Shown here: positions 1-9,259 of the stretch, piece after piece
Position numbering within the stretch: position 1 is the stretch's first letter
Layout: each line of letters begins with the position of its first letter
NCBI GenBank assembly: GCA_003427395.1
Contig: BFEA01000488.1
Span: 355,123-375,349, forward strand
Source of the DNA: Chara braunii
Taxonomy: Eukaryota > Streptophyta > Charophyceae > Charales > Characeae
Reading direction: 5' to 3'
Length of the DNA stretch: 20,227 bases
Program-made: the position numbers and the translations under genes
Notes under the pieces: model-generated
Told to the model about the DNA's origin: nothing
Seen by the model: only the letters and a program-made list of their open reading frames with translations
Database searches by the model: none

Positions 1-299
1 GCCGTGGTCGGTGCTTTATTGCACCACCGAAACAATGACCGGGGCCCGGGGGCCTCATCCCTCTCTCTATGAAAATGCCCCCCCTTTTTTTTTTTTTTTT
101 TTTTCAAAAATAAAATAAAATAAATTCCAATCGAAAAAAAAATATAAAATGGGCAGGTGCCCCTCGACAGTCCCAACACGTCTATAAAAAAAAAGTACCC
201 CTACCAGGCAAAAAAAAATAAAAATCGGAGTTCCCGCTCACCGTGAACTCCGTGAACTACCTGCGTTCACGATTTCCGTGAATGTTGACCGGTCCCCAT
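1..299. other. Gene-free A/T-rich edge with short inverted repeats
   Basis: No gene is seen here. There is a T run near 84-105, several short A runs, and between 238 and 345 repeated GTGAAC/GTTCAC words in both orientations. A 7-bp hairpin (CCCCCGT / ACGGGGG, 306-312 with 322-328) lies just beyond. This is where the 3' end of the neighbouring minus-strand Helitron would be expected, but no CTRR terminus follows a hairpin, so the boundary is not called. Confidence 0.5.
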
Positions 300-407
300 T
301 CACAACCCCCGTGGACGGTGAACGGGGGTACGACACTGTTGTGGAACATTATGGACACGCTTACGTTTTGACGACACGATTTTCCAGACTGCAACTACCA
401 TAGACGA

Positions 408-1898
408 CAACGTCTCACCTTGAACTTTATAAACTGTCGAAGTAATAGCAGACACATGGAAATTGCAAAGGCCGAAGACTGCATTTCCTTTCCGACATTT
501 GCGGGGCATTCGGGAGAACGATCCTTTCTGCTTTCTGTGGTCTTTTTCTGAAAATAGGATAAATGTCGGACCGAAGGGCAGATTGAGGCGGGCATGGAAA
601 TTGCTCAAAGGAAGATCGTCGAGGTATACAAATAAATACAACCTCAGGCGAAAACTTTGGAAGGAGCAGCTATATCTCGGCAGTACTGTCGTGAAGCAGA
701 GAAAATGTAGGTACGAGGTGGGAATTGCAGCGAGTGCAAAAATCCAAAAGTGCCATTAGCTACACCACGTTGAGGGTCAACGTTTTGCGTGAAAAGAAGT
801 GGCATTCCGAGAACAAGGTCAAGGAATGACGCAAAGCCGCCAAGCTTGTTATCTGGCAGCGACATAATATTTCTTACGTCTCCGGGAGGTTTGTTTTGAA
901 GAGCTTTTCCAAAATCAGCAATTATCCGCACAAGATGATGATCAGGAGGAAGTTGCGTGCAAAGCGCACAGATGTACGCATTTGCAAGAGGAACGCGAGT
1001 GTTATTGTATGGACTGACACAAACAAGAAAATGGGGAATGTCGTTTTTGACAAGAGAACTTGAATGGGTCATTTGAATGTTGTCAACAAGGCTGTTGTTG
1101 ATGATGTTGATAAATATTAGGACTCCACATACCCATTCTTGCATTTTTGCAATGGACGCCCCACTCTGGGTTGGCCTTGAAACGGACACTGTTTGTCAAA
1201 ATGACAACGGTTTTAAATAGATGTCATAGATGAAAAGCTTCGTGGTGTGATGATGTGTGTGCCAAATCGGGTGCAGGTTCGTGGTAAACAGGCGTGCCAC
1301 CAATTGAGAGTAGTTGGAAGAAATCGCCTGTGGGCACCATGTGTATGCCACCGAATGACAACTCAAGTTTCCGCGCATCAGAAAGTGCGTGGTGCGAGCG
1401 TGCCCACATGTCTTTGTTCATCATGCTAAATTCATCAATCACAAGCATGCATAACTCGGGCGTGAAGCCGGGGATACCTTTAAGTTGTACTCTGCGTCGT
1501 TCAAAGCGATGTTCAGGTTCTAAGTTGTGCATTCTCATCCAACTATGGAAAGTGACACCAGAGATAGTCACCATTGTTTTACCTGTCATTGATGTTTTCA
1601 CCACGCTTTTATTATGACCCCATCTGGCAGCAAACGCTTCAACAACAGCAATCACATGCGATTTCCCGGTCCCTCCTTCCCCTGTGAGATACATGAGCAG
1701 CTGCTGTTGACGGACAAACTCAGTCATTTGTGTAATAGGAATGAGTGCGTTTGACATATCAACAATGGTTCTAGAAAGCCAAGTGTTAAGTAGGGTTTTT
1801 GCAAGCAGCACAAATGCAAGATGTTATTCCTCATTCAACGAAAACTCCTCTGATATTTCATAGACAGAAGAAAACAGCGGTTTTATGAAGGATGATTT
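408..1898 (-). pseudogene. Helitron PIF1-like helicase pseudogene portion
   Basis: Superfamily 1B (PIF1/RecD-like) helicase motifs are visible in order. The start reads EEFSLNEE, then a TAA at 1824 where homologues usually carry Gln, then HLAFVLLAKTLL. Walker A is GEGGTGKS at 1659-1682. Walker B is VIDEFSM at 1422-1442. GDFFQL, at 1311-1328, is the third motif. The frame then ends at 1224 and homology continues one frame over (644-1189), including LGMPLLFTQNVDPQRGVANGTFGF at 716-817, a typical late PIF1 segment. A further frame change near 640 leads to AITSTVYKVQGETL at 408-449, matching the final AxTxxKxQGxTL-like motif. The gene is broken by at least two frame changes and stops, so it is non-functional as it stands. 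Function by homology would be unwinding during Helitron transposition. Confidence 0.88.
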
Positions 1899-2147
1899 TT
1901 ATGCATCAGATGATTCTTGTGTGTTATGCTTTTCGAAATGCAATGCATCTATGATCAGTTGAACTCCGGTTGGATGAGGTAGTTTTGTCCAGTATGATGA
2001 ATAGAAAATTGTGGCTACTTTAGGCATCGGTGAACTTTTTGTCCACGCCAAAGCTTCTGAAACGTCTTCGATTTTACGTTTTGAAAAAATGTTTATCGAC
2101 GACCGGTTAGTTTGGTGTGCATCAAGTGCAGCCAAATTGTGGCTATT
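1899..2147 (-). pseudogene. Rep-helicase junction with local duplications
   Basis: This short open stretch (codons 2135 to 1902, stop TAA at 1899) lies in the same frame as the Rep and helicase parts and would link them in an intact Helitron protein. It reads KRKIEDVSEALAWTK and similar, without a nameable motif. Its right part contains partial duplicates of nearby sequence. Words around 2007-2030 recur at 2135-2157, and words around 2118-2139 recur at 2183-2203. These look like small local rearrangements that helped break the frame. Confidence 0.6.
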
Positions 2148-3747
2148 TTAGGCATGCTCTTCAGTCAGTCGTTCTCGCTGCTGGTGTGCATCAAATGCAG
2201 CCAAACACAACACAATGGTGCAATCAATTTTGTGTTGATCTTTAGTTGTATATTTGCAAGAGTACCAAATGCGTTTTGCTGCCTCAGCGCCTTCAAATAG
2301 AGGTTGAATGTCATGATTGCACTTGAAAGTGGAGAGAATAATATCATTATAACCATTCACATATTCATCGTCCAACTCAGGCTTGAGTTCTACGCCAGTT
2401 TTTTGTAACGTTGTGTGTTTGCAATGTGTGCGTGAAAATTGGTAACGACATGTCTTATCACTATCAGTGACACGCGATTTTCTGAAGCATGAGCTGGTGT
2501 GTGTCCAGTGCTGTGTCTGTACAAGGTAGACAAGTGCAGGCAATGTAGAGCGCAATGAAGCAAGGCGTGGAGGCAATGCTAACAATCTTTCACTTGCAGG
2601 ATGAGTGCGGAAGCGATCATCGGCTAAACATGTGTATGAAGCACGAGGTTTATCTTGATCGGCAAGATGCTCGTAAGCGAGTGATGGATAAGTTGCAATT
2701 AACTTTTGGCGCAGAAAGTGGTGCGAGTTGAAGAGCGCACCACAATGAACAGATGTAGCAGTGGGAGGCTCAATTGCATGAGGACGATTTTTGGGACGCG
2801 GAGCGCAATGAGCTGAGGAAGGAATAGGATGTGGAGCATATGCAGGCGACGGTGCAGAACATTCTGAACAAGGTAAAGTGGACACATCAAAGGATGCAGA
2901 TGTTGAGACAATGCTATCGACGTACTGCGTAAGAAGACCGCTGAAGTGTGGATCAAAATCCAGTGTAGTATCAAAATCGAATGTAGTGAGTGGCACGTTT
3001 TCAAGCCAAACTAGACAATGAATATGCAATGTGCCCTGACCCTGCGTTTCAACCATCCCAAAGTATGCTTTTGTCCGTCCAAATAGACCACCTTCATTTG
3101 TGCTCTATCGTGTGTCAGTATCAAAGTCGAGCACGTCTTCGATGAATGTGGAAACCATACGATCAAGGAGACATGCCAAAGCAACATTGTCCATCATAGA
3201 CAATTGCTTGAGCTTGTCAAGCTGCATTGTAGGATTATCTATGAACACGTCACAAAACTCTTCGATGCTAAGTAAACCAACGTACAACGCAAGGGTATAA
3301 GATGTGTCCGTGTTTGGCATAAGTGTAATGAAGAGGCTAGGCTGGCCAAAACGGTCACAAGTTGCAAAAGCTTCTTGTCTCCGGGCACGACGTTCAACGT
3401 TACTGCCCCAAACATATGTGGAAGCGCATTCAACATGACGAAACATCTGTGTAACAGTCTGTGTTGTTCCATGGCCGCAACGTTCACGTCGCTTGTTCTC
3501 AAGGCCAATTTTCAACATGTCAGTTGTTAGCTCAGCTATAGGCCTATGAATATGGGGACAGCTTCTTCAAGTGATGTTTGACATCATATACCCCCGATTA
3601 AGCGATAGACGATCGAAAGTCGCCATCGCATAATACGCATCTTGTGCAAAACGTCTATTGCTTAACAAGCAATACTGTTTTGCACATAACTGTGGTGAAA
3701 CAGGCACACGTCTGCCTGCTTCTCCAGAATGGCCACGTCCATGGTGA
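2148..3747 (-). pseudogene. Helitron Rep (HUH endonuclease) pseudogene portion
   Basis: From the right, the frame first reads a segment ending in NRRFAQDAYYAMATFDRL, typical of the start of Helitron_like_N, then an in-frame TGA at 3567. The next segment (3108-3518) has the family-like run FATCDRFGQPSLFITLMPN and ends at an in-frame TAG at 3105. Beyond that TAG the same frame continues as GLFGRTKAYFGMVETQGQGT and LHIHCLVWLEN. The His-Ile-His at 3018-3026 is the HUH metal-binding motif. A Cys/His/Pro-rich stretch and WTHTSSCFRKS follow. At 2241-2264 the sequence YSCKYTTK matches the YxxKYxxK two-tyrosine active site. Both catalytic tyrosines and the HxH motif therefore survive although the frame is broken. 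The stops look like single-base decay, because homology runs straight through them. The assignment rests on motif order and spacing; family rank is not resolved. Confidence 0.88.
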
Positions 3748-3853
3748 AGAGAAACTGTCGAAAATCGCATTTTCGACAGTGGTGCGGCGATACGCATACT
3801 TCTCTCACTCAATTTCACCCCTCTCACACTACCTACCTACCTACCACTACTAA

Positions 3854-4383
3854 GAGGCTCGCCACACAGGCTGTCGAAAACTGGGTTTTCGACAATTTTG
3901 CATCGCCACACAGACTTTCGAAGAATTGCGGCTCAAAAAACTTTCGATAGGTGTCAGAATGGTCCTTTCGACAGTTGCCCTCTAGCAACTCAGCAACCGT
4001 TTCCTCCCGCCTGAGGTGACGGAAATTCGACAGTGCCCCGCCGGGCTTTCAAAAATTGCGTTCCAATTTGCGTTGTCAGAGACTGCTCCCTGACAGTCGT
4101 GGCCTGTTTGTACGTATGTAGTCAACAGTTGTTGTCGAAAACGACGTGTACATCTGGTCCGCTTGCGCGCATAAATTCATCCATGTAACAACTCCCCACA
4201 GGCGACCGCCTTCGCCACACAACACCTGTCGAAAGGCTGAGTCGACTTCGCAACTTTCGACAACCTCGCCCCTCGACAGGCTATGTGGCGAAGGGGGGCG
4301 AAATTGTCGACGGCCCGACTGTCGAAAATTTTCTGACACCTGTCGAAAATTTTCGACATTTGACAGCCTGTGTGGCGAGCCTC
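3854..4383. mobile_element. PIF/Harbinger-like MITE with TAA target duplication
   Basis: The left end starts GAGGCTCGCCACACAGGC and the right end is its reverse complement, with about 21 matching terminal bases (GAGGCTCGCCACACAGGCTGTC). The trinucleotide TAA lies directly outside both ends (3851-3853 and 4384-4386), which fits the 3-bp TWA target duplication of PIF/Harbinger transposons. The inside holds many TGTCGAAAA/TTTTCGACA words in both orientations and no transposase, so it is a non-autonomous element. A similar palindrome (TGTCGAAAA to TTTTCGACA) also lies outside the element at 3756-3779, close to the point where Helitron homology stops. An ACCT microsatellite (3831-3845) borders the left side. 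Confidence 0.82.
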
Positions 4384-4386
4384 TAA

Positions 4387-4745
4387 TCGTAGCCATACTA
4401 CGGGGAACCCCGTGGCCAGAACCGTGCTCATCAGAGAGAACATGTGGGGGCTGCTCCCCACCTGCAGGTGGGCGATACCGGCTTGGGGAAGGGGACAGCT
4501 GGTAGGTAGCATCATGGACGATGCCAACAGGACCAATCCCTGTNCCTCCCCTCAGGTGGTGGTCCCCTCCCCTACGAAGATCAGCAGACTCTGCTCAATG
4601 CCTATAGGGGGTCCAGTGGTCTATCTCTAGGTGGCGGGCGCGGGGCGCCAAGCATGCCCAGTAAGGTATATGAAGCGATGGGGATTGAACCCACGACCTT
4701 CTGAATGCCACTTGCGAGCCTTACCAACTGAGTTAAGAGGAAAAA
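4387..4745 (-). mobile_element. Candidate tRNA-derived SINE with degenerate tRNA-like head
   Basis: On the minus strand, TTAACTCAGTTGGTAAG (4736-4720) resembles a Pol III A box. GGTTCAATCCCC (4691-4680) resembles a B box inside a pairing T-arm (GTGGG/CCCAT). The spacing is tRNA-like. The seven bases on each side that should form the acceptor stem mostly do not pair, so this is not a functional tRNA. It could be a SINE head with the rest of the body running down to the Harbinger-like element at 4386. The body has no recognised relative and contains one N at 4544. A plain tRNA pseudogene is the alternative. Confidence 0.45.
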
Positions 4746-4891
4746 ATTCTGCTTTATTTTTTCCCACGGGTGAAATATAGCTGGGATACTCGTGGTACCA
4801 CCAGTCCCCCGGCTACCCAAAAACCTGCCTCCTGTGGGTTAAGACCAGGGTTTTTCGGAAGGGCGGTGACCGTTCTTTACTAGCAGGTCCA

Positions 4892-5133
4892 GTCCCGCGA
4901 CTAAAAAGTACCCTAACTTTGGCAAATTTTTGCACTTAAACTAATAACGAGTCCCGCGACTAAAAAGTACCTTAACTTTGGCAAATTTTCGCACTTAACC
5001 TAATAACAAGTCCCGCGACTAAAAAGTACCCTAACTTTGGCAATTTTTCGCACTTAAACAAATAACGAGTCCCGCGACTAAAAACTTGAAAAGTCCCCAA
5101 ACTTTGGCAATTTCTCGCACAAACTAATAACGA
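4892..5133. repeat. 59-bp tandem repeat, four units
   Basis: Units start at 4892, 4951, 5010 and 5069 with GTCCCGCGACTAAAAA. The first three are exactly 59 bp and differ by a few substitutions. The fourth is 65 bp and carries a small insertion. Each unit contains a word close to AAAAAGTACCCTAACTTTGG. No open frame is maintained, so this is a short satellite-like array. Confidence 0.95.
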
Positions 5134-5140
5134 GAAAAAT

Positions 5141-5553
5141 CAGAAATTTTGGGAACGCGTAGATTAGGTTGTGATATTTCTAGGAAAATAATAAAAACTA
5201 AACATATAAAAATAGTTTTGAGTCTTTTGACCCTGAAATAGTTATGACATTTGGGCCAACGGAAAAAGTACCCTAACTTCAGTGATTTTTCCAGCTCAGA
5301 AGAATGCGTTGAAAGTACTGAAAATTGGCGGGCCCTTTCGCAGGGAAAATATCTGAAAAAAAAAGAAAAAAAACACATTGATGCTGAAATTGTCGCCGCG
5401 CCAATTCGGGGCATTTTCCATTTTTGCCACTCTTCGACGTGCGGGGCAACGGAAAAAGTACCCTAACTTCAGTGATTTTTCACGCTCAGATGAATACATT
5501 AAAAAAGCTGAAAATTGGAGGGCCTGTAGACTAGGTCATGATCTTTCCAGGAG
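5141..5553. repeat. Dispersed copies related to the 59-bp array
   Basis: Two 82-bp copies (5253-5334 and 5443-5524) share GGAAAAAGTACCCTAACTTC and a GAAAATTGG segment near the end. Downstream of the second copy, TGTAGACTAGGTCATGATCT (5525 on) resembles CGTAGATTAGGTTGTGATAT at 5158, so the right part of the repeat occurs again at 5141-5188. The word AAAAAGTACCCTAACTT links them to the 59-bp array, suggesting one repeat family at several stages of rearrangement. Confidence 0.8.
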
Positions 5554-6932
5554 AAGGGAAACCATTTGCTGAACATTTTTTTTTTTCCAGGGTGAGGTCC
5601 CATCTAGAAGGACTAACAAATAATGGCCTTCGAGGTCCGTGGGGAGAGGACCGGCTGTGCTCCGCTACCACTAGCCAACAGGGCTCCATCGGGAAGCGTA
5701 TAGGCTCGACCATTGCTTCGTCATGACCTGGATACGACGGACACAAGAAAGAGTGGGTGATTCAGCATTACCACTCTCCTCCTTGTCAATCAAGCAGAGG
5801 GGAGAGTGCATGCTCAGAAAAGTGAGCAACCAAGGCGACGCACAGTGCAGTTGGTGGGACATAAGCCAAAAACACAACGTCACCGTGGTAAGAGATCCGC
5901 GGCTCAACGAAACGAAACCCAAACGCCCGACAGGTGGAGGTAGGAGCTCCACAACCAGTCGTCGGACCAGATCTCCTGCATACCCGCAGGAGAAACAAAA
6001 AAGTCCTTTACTGAAACAAGCGGTCAAGGATAATTTGTCCCACGCGGGCAATGATTGGGCGAGCTACGAACACATACTGGATCAGGTGAAGACAACAGCC
6101 ATAGGAGTGGGGCATGTCTCAGAGTAGTCTTCAATAAACTTGTTGGAAGATTGCGTCTATAGGTTGGAGCCGTTGGACGAGGAGATAGAAATCTTCTGTC
6201 TATCTCGTGAAGCCAGTGCTGCTCACCGGATTCGACAGAACGACTGCACATCTGCATGTTGCCACTCGTTGTGGCGTTTACGAAAAGTAATAGAAAACTC
6301 GCTGCTATCCAAGTATCAGTCCTTTGACGACAATACGACTATTGCCACCAAGGAGGAAAACAGAGAGATGGAAAACGGTGGCACGGGTCCTTATGAGCAT
6401 CAACAGCCCACAAGGGCAGCAATCACCTGCTTCAAAAACAACTGCCTCCATCGCTGCACGAGTGGGCTAGAGGGCGGTCTGGAAGCGACATTCCCGTCCT
6501 CCAACAGTAGAACGAGTACGCAGAAAGCACCGGAGGGAGATGCTGTTGGGAGGAACACTGCTGCTATCACACAACGAAATCGGGGCAGCGCTACACACAC
6601 AGGGAGGCAAACACAAACACATTGTTCCCCGACGAGCAGCAAGTGGTAAAGTGCCAAGTGCCACCCCAACAGGGGAAGGCAACAGTCCAGATGAGTGTCT
6701 AACCATCTTTGCAGGCACAGGGTCGGAGAGACAGACAGAGGGGGTACCAAATGCATCCCTTCAATCGTCTTATGTGCCGCCTATGAAATTCCAGTACTAT
6801 GAAACACTAACGACCAAGAAGAAGGACGAGAGGGAGGGGGGTTGGAACCAAGGGGTGAGAGGGGAAAAGAGTGACAGCCAGGGTTATCGGCTATGGAGAC
6901 CTCCGTGGGAGGAGGAGTTAGGAGAGGGGTAG
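5554..6932 (+). other. Unrecognised, frame-broken open region
   Basis: Plus-strand frames stay open for much of this stretch. Codons run from 5723 to a TAG at 6125-6127, and the same frame continues to 6649. An overlapping frame is open from 6540 to 6932. The predicted peptides are hydrophilic and rich in Ser, Thr, Lys, Glu and Arg, with no domain, zinc knuckle or signal peptide that I recognise. One internal stop and one frame change suggest a decayed element ORF or exon pieces of an unknown gene. Several minus-strand frames are also open here, so coding status is weak. I do not assign a function. Confidence 0.25.
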
Positions 6933-6944
6933 ATGACTCGTGTT

Positions 6945-7110
6945 TTTAGAATTTGGTGCGATACTTTTGGAGTTCAACTCATTACGAATTAAAATAATTA
7001 CAGTTCGGTGGATTCTAATAAGCATTGGTTTAGTTAATCGGGGAGTTCGGCTCATTAGGAACAGTTACTGTAATTGCAGTTTGGAGGATTCTAATTAGGA
7101 TTTTTAGAAT
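6945..7110. repeat. Diverged 60-65 bp direct repeat pair
   Basis: GGAGTTCAACTCATTACGAA (6969 on) and GGAGTTCGGCTCATTAGGAA (7042 on) start two copies that both continue to a GGATTCTAAT segment, about 73 bp apart. TTTTTAGAATT words at about 6945 and 7100 flank the pair. Confidence 0.7.
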
Positions 7111-7775
7111 TAGGGTGGGTTTTGTATTTTTTAGTGCCAACTTAGGATATGGTGTGTTTTTTTTGTAGAGTGGAATTTACATTTTGTTAAATCATCAGTA
7201 CCTCTGTCACTGGTAAGCAAAATGAGAAAACTGGCAGTTTTCCCACTTTTTCGAAACTGTTTGGGGGTCTGCGGAGGCTTGGCAGTTCGGCCTTGTGGGC
7301 CCGTTCGAAAAACAAGTCCATGTCGGGGAAGGCCGTTCACGAAGTTGTCCTTACATCAAACCTCACAGGAAAGTATCTAACTACTATTATGGTTAGTTTC
7401 AGATTTCCGTTGTTCGTGGTTTTGCTTTTTTTTTTTTTTTTTTTTTTTTTTTTTGGTGCTCTCCCTGGGAGGCACGGCACAGTCCACGCGCTATCACACT
7501 TTATGGAGGAGGCATGGCCACACTACTACTTTGCAGAGTGTATGAAGTTCAACCCGCGTTCCCGGCCTAAGTTCAGTTTCAATTTTTACTCTTTTTTTTT
7601 TTTTTTTTTTTTTTTGAAGAAACAGCCCGAGTACATGCTAGGGGTGCTGATAAGAGCATTCACCGCTAGCATGGTCGGGGAGGCTCCATCTATTGGTGGG
7701 GAGCAGCACCTGCTGGAAAGCGGGTCCAGCGTCCCTCAACATCATTTAGGAAGGGCCAGTTTGAAAACAAGAGGT
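7111..7775. other. Gene-free stretch with long T runs
   Basis: No convincing gene is seen. T runs of 29 (7426-7454) and 24 (7592-7615) bases are embedded in unique-looking sequence. The open frame passing through both runs encodes poly-Phe and is not believed. On the other strand these could be poly(A) tails of retroposed copies, but no flanking target duplication was found. Confidence 0.5.
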
Positions 7776-8279
7776 ACGTAACCGTGCCACGTGTCCATCC
7801 TACTATAAACATGAGCGATCACTTGAATGGGCACGCAGTCACACATCGTTTATTCGACAAGCAGCATTGATTGGCCTCAAAGCGAGGAGATCAGCTGGCC
7901 ATCGCAGTGTAACAACCTATCCCTAGTCTGACTCCCTCATGCTCTGCAAAAACCATATCGCAGGGCCCAAAGAGGAGGAGCATTCAGAATAGAGGGGTTT
8001 AGAAAAGCAGTATCGATGGCAGACGTCATGCTAAGCAAGAGTTATGTAATCGTTCCACATGTCCATCCTATGATAAACATGAGTGGTTGCTTGAATGGGC
8101 ATGCAGGCAGACGACATTTAATTGGTGAGCAGTATCGATTGCCCCAAGCGAGGGGGCAACCGGCCGTCGCAATCAAAATACTTGTCCCTAGTCTGACTCC
8201 CACATCTTCCACAAAATTGATCTCGCAGCACCCGGGGAGGAGGAGCATTCAGAATTGGGGGGTTTAGAAAATCAGTTAT
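7776..8279. repeat. Diverged tandem duplication, about 235 bp
   Basis: A first copy (about 7776-8013) and a second (about 8045-8279) share words in the same order: CACGTGTCCATCCTA / CACATGTCCATCCTA, ATAAACATGAG, CTTGAATGGGCA, CCTAGTCTGACTCCC, GGAGGAGCATTCAGAAT and GGGGTTTAGAAAA. Point changes and small indels separate them, so this is an old real duplication, unlike the near-identical copies just to the right. Confidence 0.85.
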
Positions 8280-8512
8280 ATAGTAAAACCTTGGACGAGA
8301 GTCCGATTCCACTGTATCCCCCCGCGGACCTGACACCCCTGCCATAACGCCTTCACTGAGGGCATACTCACACAACTACTTTGGGGTAGGTATCTACTTG
8401 GTATCACATCCGAACGGGTGTTTATTTTTTTTCCCCTTTTCTTTAAAACCCATGTATACCCCCCTTCACCCCCCTTCCTCTTTAAGACCCATGTATACTC
8501 CCTCTACAAGGC
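8114..8512. repeat. Left copy of a 399-bp near-identical duplication
   Basis: This segment starts ACATTTAATTGG and ends CTACAAGGC. It matches 8551-8949 over all 399 bp without indels and with three differences (8218 T/C, 8324 G/A, 8352 T/C). It ends exactly where the adapter at 8513 begins, so the duplication is probably created by the adapter-containing read and not genomic. Confidence 0.93.
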
Positions 8513-8550
8513 CTGTCTCTTATACACATCTAGATGTGTATAAGAGACAG
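8513..8550. other. Nextera mate-pair junction adapter (artificial sequence)
   Basis: The 38 bases are CTGTCTCTTATACACATCT followed directly by its reverse complement AGATGTGTATAAGAGACAG. This is the Tn5 mosaic-end pair found at the circularisation junction of Nextera mate-pair libraries. The flanking copies fit a circularised fragment: the end of the fragment, then the adapter, then the start of the same fragment. It is a laboratory sequence, not a natural transposon end. Confidence 0.97.
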
Positions 8551-8949
8551 ACATTTAATTGGTGAGCAGTATCGATTGCCCCAAGCGAGGGGGCAACCGG
8601 CCGTCGCAATCAAAATACTTGTCCCTAGTCTGACTCCCACATCTTCCACAAAATCGATCTCGCAGCACCCGGGGAGGAGGAGCATTCAGAATTGGGGGGT
8701 TTAGAAAATCAGTTATATAGTAAAACCTTGGACGAGAGTCCGATTCCACTGTATCCCCCCACGGACCTGACACCCCTGCCATAACGCCCTCACTGAGGGC
8801 ATACTCACACAACTACTTTGGGGTAGGTATCTACTTGGTATCACATCCGAACGGGTGTTTATTTTTTTTCCCCTTTTCTTTAAAACCCATGTATACCCCC
8901 CTTCACCCCCCTTCCTCTTTAAGACCCATGTATACTCCCTCTACAAGGC
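8551..8949. repeat. Right copy of the 399-bp near-identical duplication
   Basis: It matches 8114-8512 and begins immediately after the adapter. Only this copy continues into the right flank (ACTCCGCCC), while only the left copy continues into the left flank. That is what an erroneously retained mate-pair junction read would produce. Confidence 0.93.
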
Positions 8950-8954
8950 ACTCC

Positions 8955-9089
8955 GCCCATAGAATATTCAAGTATAACTCCCAGGCGTTCTATTTGATTA
9001 TAACGCTCGGGCGTATTATTCAAAGGGGCGACCTGGCGTTATTTTCAGGTGCAGACGGTAGTCGACCTAGGTGCAGACGGTAGTCGACC
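8955..9089. repeat. Degraded foldback-family copy and 22-bp tandem repeat
   Basis: GGCGTTCTATTTGATTATAA (8981 on) and the next about 28 bp resemble the terminal arm of the foldback element at 10747. The flank GGTGCAGACGGTAG resembles that element's outer flank GGCGCAGATGGTAC. A 22-bp unit, AGGTGCAGACGGTAGTCGAC plus two bases, is present in tandem at 9047-9068 and 9069-9089. Confidence 0.6.
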
Positions 9090-9228
9090 ACAATCGCTGG
9101 ACCGTGGCGGCTCCAGCCAAAAGCGGGGAAAAAATCCGCCTCTGGGGGTTCTGCAAAGCTTGGTGTGGTGTGCAGCGCCACCACGCCCGGGTGTACTGGT
9201 GGTTGATTCCGAATTTTGAAGTGCATTG

Positions 9229-9259
9229 CTATAAGCCTATAAGCCTATAAGCCTATAAG
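9229..9259. repeat. 8-bp tandem repeat (CTATAAGC)
   Basis: CTATAAGC occurs three full times and once partially, in direct tandem. Confidence 0.95.

Larger units (their letters stand above)
408..3750 (-). mobile_element. Degenerate autonomous Helitron (RepHel), minus strand
   Basis: Reading the minus strand from 3750 to 408 gives the domain order of a Helitron transposase: Helitron_like_N, HUH Rep nuclease, two-tyrosine motif, then a PIF1-family helicase with motifs from Walker A to the C-terminal motif. Helitrons move as single-stranded rolling-circle intermediates, with Rep nicking and joining DNA and the helicase unwinding it. Nearly all the Rep part and the first half of the helicase lie in one frame, broken by stops at 3567-3569 (TGA), 3105-3107 (TAG), 2148-2150 (TAA), 1899-1901 (TAA) and 1824-1826 (TAA). 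Frame changes follow near 1200 and 640. Recognisable homology stops near 3750, just before a TGTCGAAAA-type palindrome, so the 5' part is missing or displaced. No TC or CTRR termini were found. This is a dead copy that cannot make its own protein. Confidence 0.9.

Noticed and set aside
1-345. Hairpins at 12-33 and 306-328 as the Helitron 3' terminus
   Set aside because: Neither is followed on the minus strand by a CTRR end within the usual distance.
4602-4820. 72-codon minus-strand open frame
   Set aside because: It runs through the tRNA-like B box; the VVGSIPI-like peptide is a known by-product of translating tRNA-derived sequence.
7293-7781. 162-codon plus-strand open frame
   Set aside because: It passes through two long T runs encoding poly-Phe and has no recognisable domain.
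8513-8550. Perfect 38-bp palindrome that could be read as a natural transposon end pair
   Set aside because: It matches the commercial Tn5 mosaic-end junction exactly and coincides with the duplication borders, so a library artefact explains it better.
9229-9259. CTATAAGC tandem units as a CRISPR-like or origin iteron array
   Set aside because: Units are directly adjacent, only 8 bp long and number three to four, so they are a simple minisatellite.
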